Positions 40,117-51,928 of a stretch of DNA of 52,203 bases are shown piece after piece. The notes under the pieces are model-generated. The model was not told the origin of the DNA and did not search any database. It worked only from the letters and a program-made list of their open reading frames with translations. A program made the translations under genes and the position numbers. Source of the DNA: Symbiodinium natans (Eukaryota > Sar > Dinophyceae > Suessiales > Symbiodiniaceae); the NCBI GenBank assembly GCA_905221605.1, contig CAJNDS010000910.1, positions 1-52,203 of the forward strand, in the 5' to 3' direction. Within the stretch, counting starts at the first letter, position 1, and each line of letters starts with the position of its first letter.

Positions 40117-40335
40117 CTTCATCTCTGCCTCACTGTACCATCCCTCTTCGGTTTGCAAGACGTATTTTTCTTCCCGCTTTATGATGATGACAACCTTGTT
40201 GAGGAAGACGTCCTCAGATACAATCTCCTGTCGGGTCAAGGTCTTTGGGGTCTTTTGCTTTTTCACAGGGACCAAGGCATCCAGGCACAGCATCATCACT
40301 AGCACGAACAGGCGTAGCAAGGGTTGGGCTGCCAT
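40117..40335 (-). CDS. First exon of a secreted or membrane protein gene
   Basis: Minus strand, ATG at 40333-40335. The exon encodes 73 residues: a signal-peptide-like start (MAAQPLLRLFVLVMMLCLDA), then a charged segment ending EEGWYSEAEMK, directly followed by a GT (gtcgag) donor in phase 0. The EEGWYSEAEM segment resembles a short motif recalled from dinoflagellate predicted proteins; this is from memory and not verified. Later exons should lie at lower coordinates, but I could not identify them. The frame also stays open upstream into the 75-bp tandem array, so a longer, repeat-bearing N-terminus is possible. Confidence 0.4.
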
Positions 40336-41660
40336 TGGGCTCCCTTCATGTTTCCTTTCTGGGCTCCTGGGTCGGATGGGTGGGTCGCGGCAACGGGGTT
40401 GGGCTCCCATTGAGTTCCTTCACGTTTCCCTTCTGGGCTCTGGGTCGGATGGGTGGGCCGCGGCAACGGGGTTGGGCTCCCATTGGGCTCCCTTCATGTT
40501 TCCTTTCTAGGCTGCGTCGGATGGGTGGGCCGCGGCAACGGGGTTGGGCTCCCATTGGGCTCCCTTCACGTTTCCTTTCTGGGCTCCTGGGTCGGATGGG
40601 CAGCGGCAACGGGGCTGGGCTCTCCTTCATGTTTCCTGGGTCTGATGGGTGGGCAGTGGCAACGGGGCTGGGCTCCCATTGGGCTCCCTTCATGTTTGTT
40701 TTCTGGGCTGCTGGGTCGGATGGGTGGGCCGCGGCAACGGGGCTGGGCTCCCAAGATTGGGCTCCCTTCATGTTTCCTTTCTGGGCTCCTGGGTCGGATG
40801 GGTGGGCCGCGGCAACGGCATTGGGCTCCCTTCATGTTTCCTTTCTGCCTCCTGTTTGGCTTCCTGGGTCAGATGGGTGGGCCGCGGCACTGGGGCGGGC
40901 TTCCCCCTTCATGTTTCCTTTCTGGGGGGTGGGCAGGGCTGGGCTCCCATTGGGCTCCCTTCATGTGGGCTTCTGGGTCGGATTGGTGGGCCACGGCAAC
41001 GGGGTTGGGCTCCCATTAACTCCCTTCATGTTTCCTTTCTGGGCTCCTGCGTCGGATGGGTGGGCTGCGGCAACGGGGTTGGGCTCCCATTGGGCTCCCT
41101 TCTTTCTGGGCTCCTGGGTCGGATGGGTGGGCCGCGGCAACGGGGCTGGGCTCCCATTAACCTCCCTTCATGTTTCCTTTCTGGGCTCCTGGATCGGATG
41201 GGTGGGCCGCAGCAACGGGGCTGGGCTCCCATTGAGCTCCCTTCATGTTTCTTTTCTCTGCTGGGTCGGATGGGTGGGCCGCGGCAACGGGGCTGGGCTC
41301 CTACTTGGCTCACTTCATCTTTCCTTTCTGGGTGGTGGGCCGCGGCAACGGGGCTGGGCTCCCATTGGACTCCCTTCCTGTTTCCTTTCTGGGTCCTGGG
41401 TCGGATGGGCCGCGGCAACGGGGCTGCGCCTCTTTTGGGCTCCCTTCATGTTTCCTTTCTGGGCTGCTGGGTAGGATGGGTGGGCCCCGGCAGCGGGGCT
41501 GAGCTCCAGCTCCCTTCATGATTCCTTTCTGACCTCCTGGTTCGTCATGTTTCCTTTCTGGGCTCCTGGGTCGGATGGGTGGGCCGCGGCAACGGGGCTA
41601 GGCTCCCATGTTGGGCTGCCTTCATTTTTCCTTTCTGGGCTCCTGGGTCAGATGGGGCCG
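40321..41660. repeat. ~75-bp tandem array, about 19 copies
   Basis: Unit: gggctcctgggtcggatggg, then tgggccgcggcaacgggg, then ctgggctcccattgggctcc and cttcatgtttcctttct. Several copies are shortened (near 40620, 40925, 41330). Since 75 is a multiple of three, several frames stay open for hundreds of codons (for example plus 40245-41474); these look like by-products of the repeat and are not called as genes. Confidence 0.9.
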
Positions 41661-41662
41661 TG

Positions 41663-42049
41663 GTGCGCTTTCTGCTTGTGGATTTCACAGACCAGGCCTA
41701 TCAGATCTGGTGCCCGGAGGTTCCTGCAAGCAAGTCAATGGTCAGTCAAAAAAATCGGGCAACTCTCCCACCTTTTCAACAGAAGAACCTTGCGGCGCTG
41801 GTGCCTGTATATGTGAAGCATCTCTTCGTACGTCGTGTAAGTTATACCTGCAAACAATTCTGGATTGTTTACCCAGAGCTCAAGTCAAGGTCTACAGCAA
41901 GGCCATCCCATCAGGACGCGTGTGGAGTTGGCCCACAGCTTGCATTCGCTCACCAGCATTTCGCTTCGATTGTCTTAGCGAATGTGACACTTTTCGCCTC
42001 AGAAAAAACCTCATGTGGCTGCAGCGCAGCAGTGTGGCAACAATCCTGA
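41663..42049 (+). other. Open frame of unknown nature after the array
   Basis: The frame reads VVRFLLVDFTDQAYQIWCPE, then SKSMVSQKNRATLPPFQQKN and onwards to a stop at 42049. Its first ~50 residues look protein-like; no domain is recognised. It may be an exon. Confidence 0.2.
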
Positions 42050-42069
42050 CAATCCTGCAATTGAAGCTT

Positions 42070-42094
42070 CAGCTGTTGTAACAGTTGCAGGAAA

Positions 42095-42155
<61 letters not shown>

Positions 42156-45100
42156 TTCCGCGTGTGGTGTGTAAAGAAGGCTTTTTGATATCCTTTGTAA
42201 AAGCTCATTTGTGCTTCTTTCCACAAACGTATGCAGCTAGGTATCCTTTCTCGCAATGCGGCAGTGTTGTAACAGTTGCGGGAGAAATGTGCATTTTTCC
42301 CGCGCGCGGTGTGTGCGGCAGCAAGATCCTGTGCAAGAGGCCCTGCGTTCGGCCTGCGGAAAAATCGTCAACGGTTCCGTGTAAAGAAGGCTTTCTGTTT
42401 CCTTTGTAAACGCTCATTTGTGCTTTTTCCACAAACGTATGCAGCTAGGTATCCTGTCTCGCAACGCGGCAGTGTTGTAACAGTTGCGGGAGAAATGTGC
42501 ATTTTTCCCGCGCGTGGTGTGTGCGGCAGCAAGATCCTGTGCAAGAGGCCCTGCGTTCGGTCTGTGGAAAAAAATCGTCAACGGTTCCGTGGAAAGAAGG
42601 CTTTTTGTTTCCTTTGTAATAGCTCATTTGTGCTTTTTCCACAAACGAATGCAGCTAGGTATCCTGTCTCGCAATGCGGCAGTGTTGTAACAGTCGCGGG
42701 AGAAATGTGCATTTTTCCCGCGCGTGGTGTGTGCGGCAGCAAGATCCTGTGCAAGAGGCCCTGCGTTCGGTCTGCGGAAAAAATCGTCAACGGTTCCGTG
42801 TAAAGAAGGCTTTGTTTGCTTTGTAAAAGCTCATTTCTGTTTTTCCACAACCGTATGCAGCTAGGTATCCTGTCTCGCAATGCGGCAGTGTTGTAACAGT
42901 TGCGGGAGAAATGTGCATTTTTCCCGCGCGTGGTGTGTGCGGCAGCAAGAGCCTGTGCAAGAGGCCCTGCGTGCGGTTTCCACAAACGTATGCAGCTAGG
43001 TATCCTGTCTCGCAATGCGGCAGTGTTGTAACAGTTGCGGGAGGAATGTGCATTTTTCCCGCGCGTGGTGTATGCGGCAGCAAGATCCTGTGCAACAGGC
43101 CCTGCGTTCGGTCTGCGGAAAAATCGTCAACGGTTCCGTGTAAAGAAGGCTTTCTATTTCCTTTGTAAGCGCTCATTTGTGCTTTTTCCACAAACGTATG
43201 CAGCTAGGCATCCTGTCTCGCAACGCGGCAGTGTTGTAACAGTTGCGGGAGAAATGTGCATTTTTCCCGCGTGTGGTGTGTGCGGCAGCAAGATCCTGTG
43301 CAAGAGGCCCTGCGTTCGGTCTGCGGAAAAACTCGTCAACGGTTCCGTGTAAAGAAAGCTTTTTGTTTCTTTTGTAAAAGCTCGTTTGTGCTTTTTTCCA
43401 CAAACGTATCCAGCCAGGTATCCTGTCTCGCAACGCGGCAGTGTTGTAACAGTCGCGGGAGAAATGTGCATTTTTCCCGCGCGTGGTGTGTGCGGCAGCA
43501 AGATCCTGTGCAAGAGGCCCTGCGTTCGGTCTGCGGAAAAAATCGTCAACGGTTCCGTGTAAAGAAGGCTTTTTGTTTCTTTTGTAAAAACTCACTTGTG
43601 CTTTTTCCACACACGTATCCAGCCAGGTATTCTGTCCCGCAATGCGGCAGTGTTGTAACAGTTGCGGGAGAAATGTGCATTTTGTCCGCGCGTGGTGTGT
43701 GCGGCAGAAGGATCCTGTGCAAGAGGCCCTGCGTTAGGTCTGCGGATAAAATCGCCAAAAGTTCCGTTGTGGCAGCAAGATCTTGTGCAGCAGGCCCTTC
43801 GTTTCGTCTGCGGGAAAATTGCAACGGTGCCGTGTAAAGAAGACTTTTTGATTGGTTTGTAAAAGCTCACTTGTACTTTTTCCACAAATATATGCAGCCA
43901 GGTATCCTGTCTCGCACTGCGGCAATGTTGTAACAGTTGCGACCGTTGCGGGAGAAATGTGATTTTCTCCGCGCGTGGTGGCAGCAAGATCCTGTGCAGG
44001 AGGCCCTTCCTTCGTTCGGTCTGCGGATAAAATCGCCAACGGTTCCGTTGCAGCAGCAAGATCTTGTGCAGCAGACCAGCAGGCCCTTCGTTTCGTCTGC
44101 GGGAAAAATCGCCAAGGGTTCCGTGTAAAGAAGGCTTTTTGCTTGCTTTGTAAAAGCTCATTTGTGCTTTTACCGCAGACGTATGCAGCCAGGTATCCTG
44201 TCTCGCAACACGGCAGCGTTTTAACAGTTGCGGGAGAAACGTGCTTTTTTTCCGCGCGTCGTGTGTGCGGCAGCAAGGTCCGGAGGCCCTTCGTTTTGTT
44301 TGCGGGAATAATGGCCAACGTTTCCGTGTAACAGAGGCTTTTTGTTTGGTTTGTAAAAGCTCATTTGTGGTTTTTCCACAAACGTATCCAGCCAGGTATC
44401 CTGTCTCGCAATGCGGCAATGTTGTAGCAGTTGCGGGAAAAATGTGCATTCTTTGCGTGCATTTTTGCTGCTGCAACAAGATCCTGTGCAGGAGTTTCTT
44501 CACTCGGTCTTCGGAACAATCGTCAATGCTTCCGTGTACAGAGAGCTTGTTGTTTGCCTTCTAAGCCGACAAATCCCTGCCTGCTTCTTTTGCCAAATAT
44601 TCGCGGCAAAGTTCCCACTTTTTCCCGTGCGACAGCCAGCCGAACCGAATACTAAGCCACTAAGCTCATTTGCGTTTGTCCACAAGAGTCTGAAGCAAAG
44701 GCCAGGTATCCTGTCTCGCAATGCGGCAATGTTGTAGCAGTTGCGGGAAAAATGTACTCGTACATTGTTTCCGTGCGTGGTTTGTGCAGCAGCAAGATCC
44801 TGTGCAGGAGGAGGCCCTTCGTTCGGTTTGCGAAAAAAATCGTCAACAGTTCCATGTGCATGTTTTTTGCCTTGAAAGCAGACAAATCCCTTCCTGCTTT
44901 TTTGGCCAAGTAGTCGCGGCAAAGTTCCCACTTTTTCCCGCGCGACAGCCAACCGAATACCAATACCAAGCTCATTTGCGGTTTTTCCACAAACCACAAA
45001 CGTCTGAAGCAAAGGCCAGGTATCCTGTCTTGCAATGCGGCAATGTTGTAACAATTGCGGGAACAGTATGTGTTTTTCCCGTGCGTGGTTTGTGCGGCAG

Positions 45101-45240
45101 CAAGATCCTATGCAGGAGGCCCTTCGTTCGGTCTGCCGAAAAAATCGTCAGCGGTTCCGTGTAAAGAGGGCTTTTTGTTTGCTTTGTAAGCCGACAAATC
45201 CCTTCCTGCTTCTTTACATTCTTCTTTCGCAGAAAAATTT
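42070..45240. repeat. ~208-bp tandem array, about 14 copies
   Basis: Marker gcggca(g/a)tgttgtaacag lies at 42261, 42469, 42679, 42885, 43020, 43228, 43438, 43647, 43922, 44213, 44416, 44726 and 45040, plus a first copy near 42076. Most units are 206-210 bases, one is cut to 135, and later ones are 275-314 because of internal additions such as cttctaagccgacaaatccc near 44560. Divergence rises to the right. Each unit contains ggtgtgtgcggcagcaagat and a tccgtgtaaagaaggctttt stretch. Long frames inside are repeat by-products. Confidence 0.9.
42095..42152 (+). repeat. (TG)n microsatellite, about 28 copies
   Basis: An uninterrupted tgtgtg run sits where other units of the array have aatgtgcatttttcccgcgc, so it arose by expansion of the short aaatgtg in the first unit. 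Confidence 0.9.
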
Positions 45241-45784
45241 TGCCGAATGCTTAAACATTTTTCGCAGCATCTGCTGGCGAAGCCAGATTGGGTTCCAACG
45301 CATTCCATCTTGAACCCGTGTGATTCGATGCATTCTGTTTGGGGTCTTCGCTGGTGTAATTTGACCATTTTCGGCGGGCGGACCAGTGTGGCTCTTGTTC
45401 CCCACCCTCGGTGTGGGGCTGTTAGATTTCAACTCAACTCTTCTCCTCGCCCGGAACTCTTCTCCTCGCCTGGAACTCCTCTCCTCGCCCGGAATACTCC
45501 TCGCTCATCCCTCGAGTTTCAACCCCTGCCCAGCCCCAGAGTCTCCCTGCAGTGCCCAACCACAAAGTATCCCTGAAATGCCCAACTCCCAACCGTGTCC
45601 CCGACTGCCCAGCCCCAGTGTGTCCCTTGCACACTGGTCATCTTGGGGAGGGAGGATGTATTCATTCTCGCAGGGGGGCCCCGAACCGACAAGAGCCAGG
45701 GTTTGGGCGCAAGGCGGAGCCTTTGTTCGTTTTTCTATTTTGTTCTTCCGGGTATGGGGAGGCAGGGGGTCTAACAGGGAGAGC
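45241..45784. other. Non-coding stretch with cctcgcccggaactc repeats
   Basis: About four copies of cttctcctcgcccggaact-type sequence lie at 45438-45495, and a looser tgcccagccccagagtctcc repeat at 45525-45630. No gene is supported. Confidence 0.5.
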
Positions 45785-45799
45785 AAGAAGAACGCGAAG

Positions 45800-46275
45800 C
45801 AACAACAATAACAACAACAACAGCAACAACAACCACAAGAACAACATCAACAGCAAGCCCAACAGCAAGACCAAGAGAAAGAGGAAGAATAATACATAAG
45901 AAGAAAGCAAGTAGAAGCAGAAGAAGTAGCAGAAGAAGCATAAGTAGAAGAAGAAGAAGAAGAAGAAGAAGAAGAAGAAGAAGAAGAAGAAGAAGAAGAA
46001 GAAGACGAAGAAGAAAAGTAACAAGAAGGAGCAGCAGCAACAGCAACGATAAGAAAACTAATAGCGACACGGCTGCGCAGTGAGGGCCTCGACTCTGTTG
46101 TGGCGGTGGTGGTTGTGGTTGTGGCTGTGGTTGTGGTTGTGGTTGTGGTTGTGGTTGTGGTTGTGGTTGTGGTTGTGGTGGTGGTTGTGGTTGTGGTCGT
46201 GGTTGTGGTGGTGGTGGTGGTGGTGGTGGTTGTGGTGGTCGTCGTCATCGTCGTCTTCGCTGTTGTTGTTGCTGT
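45800..46275 (+). repeat. Compound microsatellite: (CAA)n, (AGA)n, (GGTTGT)n
   Basis: CAA/CAG triplets at 45800-45870, AGA triplets at 45895-46015 and GGTTGT/GGTGGT repeats at 46095-46240. Homopolymer-like frames on both strands are artefacts of this. Confidence 0.9.
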
Positions 46276-46606
46276 TGCTGTTGTTCCTGCTGAGGAGTGG
46301 GCACACATCGACTACTACGACAATGAGATGGTCATCGACAAGTACTACGCCGAATGTGAGGCACGTCCGTTCTTGAACACAGTCAACGAAAGTCACTCGA
46401 CCTGCTACCCTGCAAGGACATCGTGCGCAAAGCGACAGGTGCATCAAAAGCCTTGGCTTTCGATCACAACATTCGTGCCAAGCAGCGAAAGCAGGCACGG
46501 CCTGCAACCATCTGCAGCGTGTCTGCAGCGCGTGCTCCCGCAGTCGATTGTGTGGCTGTTCCTGCGGTCCTGCAACTTCCGAATCCTTAGCTCCTTAGAG
46601 TCTTAG
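46276..46606 (+). other. Possible coding remnant
   Basis: After the microsatellite a frame reads EEWAHIDYYDNEMVIDKYYA, then ECEARPFLNTVNESHS. Near 46400 a second frame becomes more protein-like (DLLPCKDIVRKATGASKALA). No family is recognised; it may be a frameshifted fragment. Confidence 0.2.
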
Positions 46607-47158
46607 ACCCTTTGAAAGTTCGAGAGTGGGTCCGCGCAGCGCGCCGACAGGCCGGTGATCGCCACGTCCTCAGGGGTTTCCGGGCGGGTTTTTCCCATAT
46701 TTAACAAAGTGTGAATATTCAGTGGTCGTTTGTTGACAGCATGGCAAGTGCAGCATCATTCTGATGGTCTTTTTCACGTGCCCCATGCCACCGACATGTC
46801 TCTGAAGTTGGGCTGTCTGAGTGCGAGCTGCGCAGTAAACCCGCGGAGCTTCGGCAAACAAACAAAGCCGCAAACCCATTGCTAGATGGGGTGCACAAGC
46901 AAAATTAAACGACCCTAAGTCGAACCCATTTTGCTAGACGGGCGTCAAAACACAAACAAGAGACGCAAAACCCTTGCAGTCGCGCTCAGTTGCTCAGAGA
47001 CAACGTTGAGTAAACCCTAAACCGTAAACCCTGAGCCCTGAGCCTGAACCTTCAACTTCCCAAAAAGAACCCAAAAAGCCCAGGGCTTCGAGGCGGCAGT
47101 GCAGTGCAGGAGCCTCTGGTCTCCTACGGCATCCACAACGCGGCCTTCCCAGTTTCAG

Positions 47159-47189
<31 letters not shown>

Positions 47190-47821
47190 TATCTTTGGAG
47201 GGAAGGTTTCTTGGGTTTAACGGGTGCAGGGCTCATGTATGCTGTTTTGTGAGTAGGAATTGCCCCAGCCTGTACGTCACGCCCTGTGTTTTTCGTGAGT
47301 TCCCATGGCAAGGCCCCAGCCTGTCTGTCAGGCCCTGTGTGTTTCGTGAGTTCACATGGCAAGGCCCCAGCCTGCTTTCCCCTTCTCTCTCCTTCTCTCT
47401 CCTTTTCTCTCTCTCTCCCTCTCTCCCGTTCCGCCCTGCCCCTGTTCCCAACCCACCCTCGGGTTGCTCCCAACACTTGTAACTGACTCAACCGTCATCC
47501 TTCGATCGCAACATCAGAATGCTTTCACAGGTCAGCAAGCTTGGATCCGTTCAGCGTACTCTGCCCTGCATTCTTGTAACAGTCAGTGCAGATGCAAGAA
47601 TGCTACTCACAGACCCAGCCGTCGCTCGATGCAAGGACTCTGAGAACAGCTGCCATGATTCCATTCTGGGCTGACTGGAGCGCGCCTGGCTGCTGCAGCG
47701 TGCTGCGAATATCGGCAACTACTTCTTGAACTCATCCGCAAGTTTCTTGGCGCGCTCTGTTGACGTGCCACCCTTGAAGGCAGCATCCCGTGTCTGGACG
47801 TAGGAATTCCCAAATAAGTTC
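46607..47821. other. Non-coding stretch with CT-rich tracts
   Basis: (TC)n at 47157-47186, CT-rich runs at 47383-47430, a ~60-bp direct repeat (ccccagcctgt...gtgtttttcgtgagttc) at 47262-47365, and degenerate ccctaaac units at 47013-47050. No gene is supported. Confidence 0.5.
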
Positions 47822-47905
47822 TACCCTAGCCCCAGACCCTAAGCCCTAAGCCCTAAACCCCAGACCTCAAACCCTAAACCCTGTACCCTAAACTCCAAGA
47901 CCCAA
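47822..47905 (+). repeat. Degenerate CCCTAAA telomere-like repeats
   Basis: ctaagccctaagccctaaac and further units such as aaaccctaaaccctgtaccc. Confidence 0.75.
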
Positions 47906-48996
47906 AGCCCGAACCTCGAGTAGTCGAAGAAGTAAGTAGCATTGAGAATCCTAGTCTTGTTCAGATTCCTGAATCACGAAATGCACATGAAGGGAGATCT
48001 ACAAACCCGTTTCAAGTAGACAAAGCCTCTATCAAGGGGTAATGTAAGGCTCTGCGGGGAGGTCTGTGAGTTGGTTTTGGTACTTTCCGGGGCTCTCGTG
48101 GTCTAAATCGCAGTTCACCTTTCTTCCCGAGGTTACTGAGGGGAAGGGGTGGATGGTGTCGGGAGCCGCAACTCACTCTGGACCTGAAACCGCCACGAGT
48201 GTTCTTACTCGGCAGCCTCAGGTACAGCTGCGCTGGCACGGGCGCTGGAAGCACGAAGATGGACCGAGATCTCATGCGACACCACTTAAGCTGTGATTCG
48301 GAAAGGGCTTTCTTCCGAAATTGTTTGGGTGATTGGGGTTTATTGGTGTTTGGGGTTTTTAATAGGCCCCAGGGCCAAAGCTTGTGATAGCAAGTGTAGG
48401 CTCAAAGGCTGAGAGTGCTGCGGCCCTTGCAGGTTTGAAGATGCCATGAAGCTCGCTGCCTGTGCTTTCGCCGCTGTGGCTGGTGGCATGCGTCGCTCAG
48501 TTCAAGCCACCGAATCAGCTCCCTGGACCTATCTTTGGAGGTTTCCGGGGTAGTTAGATACTCGAAGAATTGACCAAACCTGCATGCTTCTGTTCTGGCA
48601 CCTTTTCGGCTATTTCCCCCTGCCAGGTTTGAGAACCGTTTCCTGTCATCGCAGAAAGCAGCAAGCACAAGTACAAGCAGGCAGCTACATGCGGGGAAGT
48701 TACATTGAACGTACCCGCTCTTCTTTCAGTTTTGTTCCCCCAAAGCCGGACCAAGGAGCTCTGCAAGAGTGTGGGAAGCCTCTGGGTAGACCAGTGGTGC
48801 CCTTTTGCCCTTTTGTTTGGTTCAAAGTTCCCTTAATAATGTCGCCCTAAACCCTTATTATGGCATAGTTGCTGGGTTACCAAGGCTTCTTCAAGCGGGA
48901 TCCCGTGATGCACTCTTTAATCACTTTAATCCACTGCTCTGTTCTGGATGTGAAGACAGTGATCCAGACGGAAGTGGCTGCTAGACCTGCAGATGG
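47906..48996. other. Stretch without a supported gene
   Basis: Frames under 90 codons on both strands, none with a recognisable domain. Nothing else was noticed. Confidence 0.4.
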
Positions 48997-49281
48997 CACC
49001 CTAAACCCTGAACCCTAAACCCTGAACCCTAAGCCCTAAAGGCCCTGAACAAGCCGTAAACCCTAAACCCTAAACCCTAAAGCCTAAAGCCTAAAGCCTA
49101 AAGCCTAAAGCCTAAAGCCTAAAGCCTAAAGCCTAAAGCCTAAAGCCTAAAGCCTAAAGCCTAAAGCCTAAAGCCTAAAGCCTAAAGCCTAAAGCCTAAA
49201 GCCTAAAGCCTAAAGCCTAAAGCCTAAAGCCTAAAGCCTAAAGCCTAAAGCCTAAAGCCTAAAGCCTAAAGCCTAAAGCCT
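48997..49281 (+). repeat. Interstitial telomere-like block ending in 29 perfect AAAGCCT units
   Basis: 48997-49078 mixes ccctaaa, ccctgaa and ccctaag units. 49079-49281 is exactly 203 bases, 29 perfect aaagcct heptamers (TTTAGGC on the other strand), a one-base variant of the TTTAGGG telomere unit. Confidence 0.95.
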
Positions 49282-51778
49282 AAACTCTGTCGAATTCGAT
49301 CTTTATGACAAGGAGTCGAGTTTGGATCAGGCTAGAGGGCTTCTCCAGGTGGCAAAAAGGCTATGCGAAAAATCCTCAACCCCTGTGCTCTGAGTTTACA
49401 AGGTTTCCTAGTTAAGGGACGTTGGGGTCTCTGGCAGTAAAGTTACGTACTACAAGCATCTGTACATATTGCTGGCAAGTCGCAGCTCAGCCAAGTATGC
49501 GAACGAAGCAGACGAAACACCTGAAACCCCAAGCCGTACATGCGTTTGCGCCCCGCGTTCTCGGGAGGAGAAACAACAAAATAGACTGACCAGCCCAGCG
49601 GCACATTTGGCTATCGTCTATTTTGTTCTGGCGGGGGAAGGGGAAAGACATGGCAAAATTGACTACCCGGCAGCTGCTGAATTTTGATCTTGCGGGGGGC
49701 TAGCGCGCGGGTGGGGGGAGGGGTGTTTGGGGCAACAAAATAGATTAGCCCCAACGAGGTTGTGTCTCCCAAGAGCAAAATAGACTAGCCAAATGTTCCA
49801 CGCGGGAAAAACTGAAAGACCCTAAAATCCGAACAGCCCGTGGAGTGCTGGCACACAGGTGAAAACGGACCCTGCCCGAAAAACCCTCAAAACCTGAAAG
49901 CCCTAAAAACCCCAAACGCTAAAACCCTCGGGCGCAGAATCTACATAACCCCCCCGCCACCACATCTCATGAACAAACTCGTTTTACAATCCAGAAGTAC
50001 CCTGTAGTCACAATCCCTTTCTAGCTGCAAATCGCATCCCAAAATGAGAAGGAACACCCACCCAGTTTCAAGCATGTCCCCCAACTATACATCTACCAGA
50101 AGGTGGGATATCCAAAGGGTTTAGGGTTCCTCCTCCGGCTGTACCCCCAGGATAAATAGAACAACATGTCAAATGTGAACATGAGGCTCAGTCAGAGAAG
50201 TTTGAGAAGTATTAGACACAAATAATTAAAGGTGGTTTTGGTAGGGATTCTTGGTGACCTCGGGACCAGCCGGAAAGCAAGCCAACAATAAGCACCCTAA
50301 GGCTAAACTCTAAAAAAGTCCTAAACCTTAAACTCCCTCAAACCCAAAACCAAGCGGGGGGTTTGGGGGCGGGGGGGGAAGCCTAAGGAAGTGAAGGAAA
50401 CGCGGGGTCATCTAAAGGACCCCCCTCTTTTGGTTTCTTGCGCCACCGAGCCCCGTGCATCCCCAAGCTCCGTCTCCTCGAAAAAACACCTTCTTTGGAT
50501 GCTAAGGCCCCAAATCTGGGCAGGAGCATCTCGAAACTTGGCCCGAGTACCTCCTTTTTCAAACTGATTCGGGCTGAAAACCAGCACCGAATCTGTCAAG
50601 CTTTGTTTCTCTTGGAAACTGGAATACCCTGGGGGCCTGCGCTTGACGATGAAGTCCGGCTTTTTGACTCGTCGCATGTACTCATGAAAGGTCATCCCAC
50701 TTCTTCCCATTGAAAGCTGGAAAGCGCATGAGTTCTGTTTATCCTCCCCAGCCCGCATACACACCTAGACATTACTTCCTTTCATTCATCTACTTCTCAC
50801 TGGGATGGGAGGATGAAATACTTGAATTCGGAAAGTGAGCGTGTGCCGTGCGGGGGGGAAGGGTAGTACGGCTCGCATGGGGGGGGGGGGGGGGGGGCGG
50901 CCTCCCCGTGTGTGACCGCAGTGGGCTATGCGACAAAGCGCGGCGTACTGCACGTACTTGAGGTATGCAACAGACGCTAAACAGACGGACAATACAACCT
51001 TTGAATGATAGTTTGGGAGTCTTTTAACAGCAAGTTTAAAGCGGTGCGAAGGACGTCGAAGATGGAATACTGAAACGATGGGGCTCTGGGACGCTCGCGC
51101 TGAAGCGCTGGCGCGCTGGAGACATGGAGCGCTGGACCTGATGTGTGGATGTTCTGGGTGCTAGGTTTTAAGGGTTTACGGCTTGGGGTTGTTGCGATGT
51201 AGGGCGTCGGCTTGGGACCACTATAGAGCCATAGATACGAGTAGCACGTCCATTTCAGGCTTCGATGTTCTTCGTTTCTTCATGTGGATTTTGGATGTAT
51301 GGCGCACAGCAACTCGCCGTCTTTGAGAAGAGACTCCCCCCACCACGCCTCCCATCAACCCACATCCGCCAGGACTTTGTGGCGCCCGGCTGGATCAACC
51401 CAGGAGGAAAAGAAGGCTTTCGCGGTGTGATCCCCGAGTTAGGCGCGACGGCGAAGAAAACGAAAGGGCGACAGGTTTTTTGCCTGGCGCGCAGCTCGCC
51501 CCCGCAACGGAGTGTATTAAGTTTTCTTCACAAGAACCTAACCCTACCTCGCCTCGTCCCCTGCAAGGGCATCCAGAATCGATTTTCAGGGACAACATCG
51601 GAAGAATAACTGGTGCGGATGATTCGTGCAGAATCGTCGATTGAGGCAATTACTTTGGAAAGTTATTATTTGAAGAATTCCAATAGATGTCCAAATCTCC
51701 ATCCCCCTCCTCCCTTTTGTCTGTTTCATCTCAAAATCCACCCGTATGCCCTTCTTAAACTTGAATCCCCCCCTAAAA
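49282..51778. other. Long stretch without a supported gene
   Basis: Scattered degenerate ccctaaa strings (49830-49925, 50290-50350). The tag aaatagac(t/c) recurs at 49580, 49619, 49740 and 49778 with gccc or gacta(c/g) nearby. G-runs occur at 50345-50380. No frame shows a domain. Confidence 0.4.
50879..50897 (+). repeat. 19-base poly-G run
   Basis: Uninterrupted G from 50879 to 50897; length may be affected by sequencing. Confidence 0.8.
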
Positions 51779-51880
51779 AAACAAACCCATATACAATGAT
51801 TATTTTATTACTATTTTAATCATTCGAAATATAAGATAATTAATAAACTAACATGAAACCCCTTCGAATTATTATTCCCC
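51779..51880. other. Short AT-rich segment
   Basis: atgattattttattactatt and taatcattcgaaatataaga, flanked by GC-rich DNA. Confidence 0.5.
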
Positions 51881-51928
51881 AAACAGTGCTTGCACAATGG
51901 GGTTCTTACGTTCAGAGTAAAGGAATTG

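Noticed and set aside
40245-41521. 409- and 290-codon ORFs
   Set aside because: Produced by the 75-bp tandem repeat, which lacks stops in several frames on both strands; no independent evidence of a protein.
42276-44564. Cys-rich ORFs on the plus strand and long ORFs on the minus strand
   Set aside because: They follow the 208-bp repeat and change frame from unit to unit, so they are by-products of the array.
45662-46507. Poly-Phe/Leu, poly-Thr and poly-His ORFs
   Set aside because: Translations of triplet and hexamer microsatellites.
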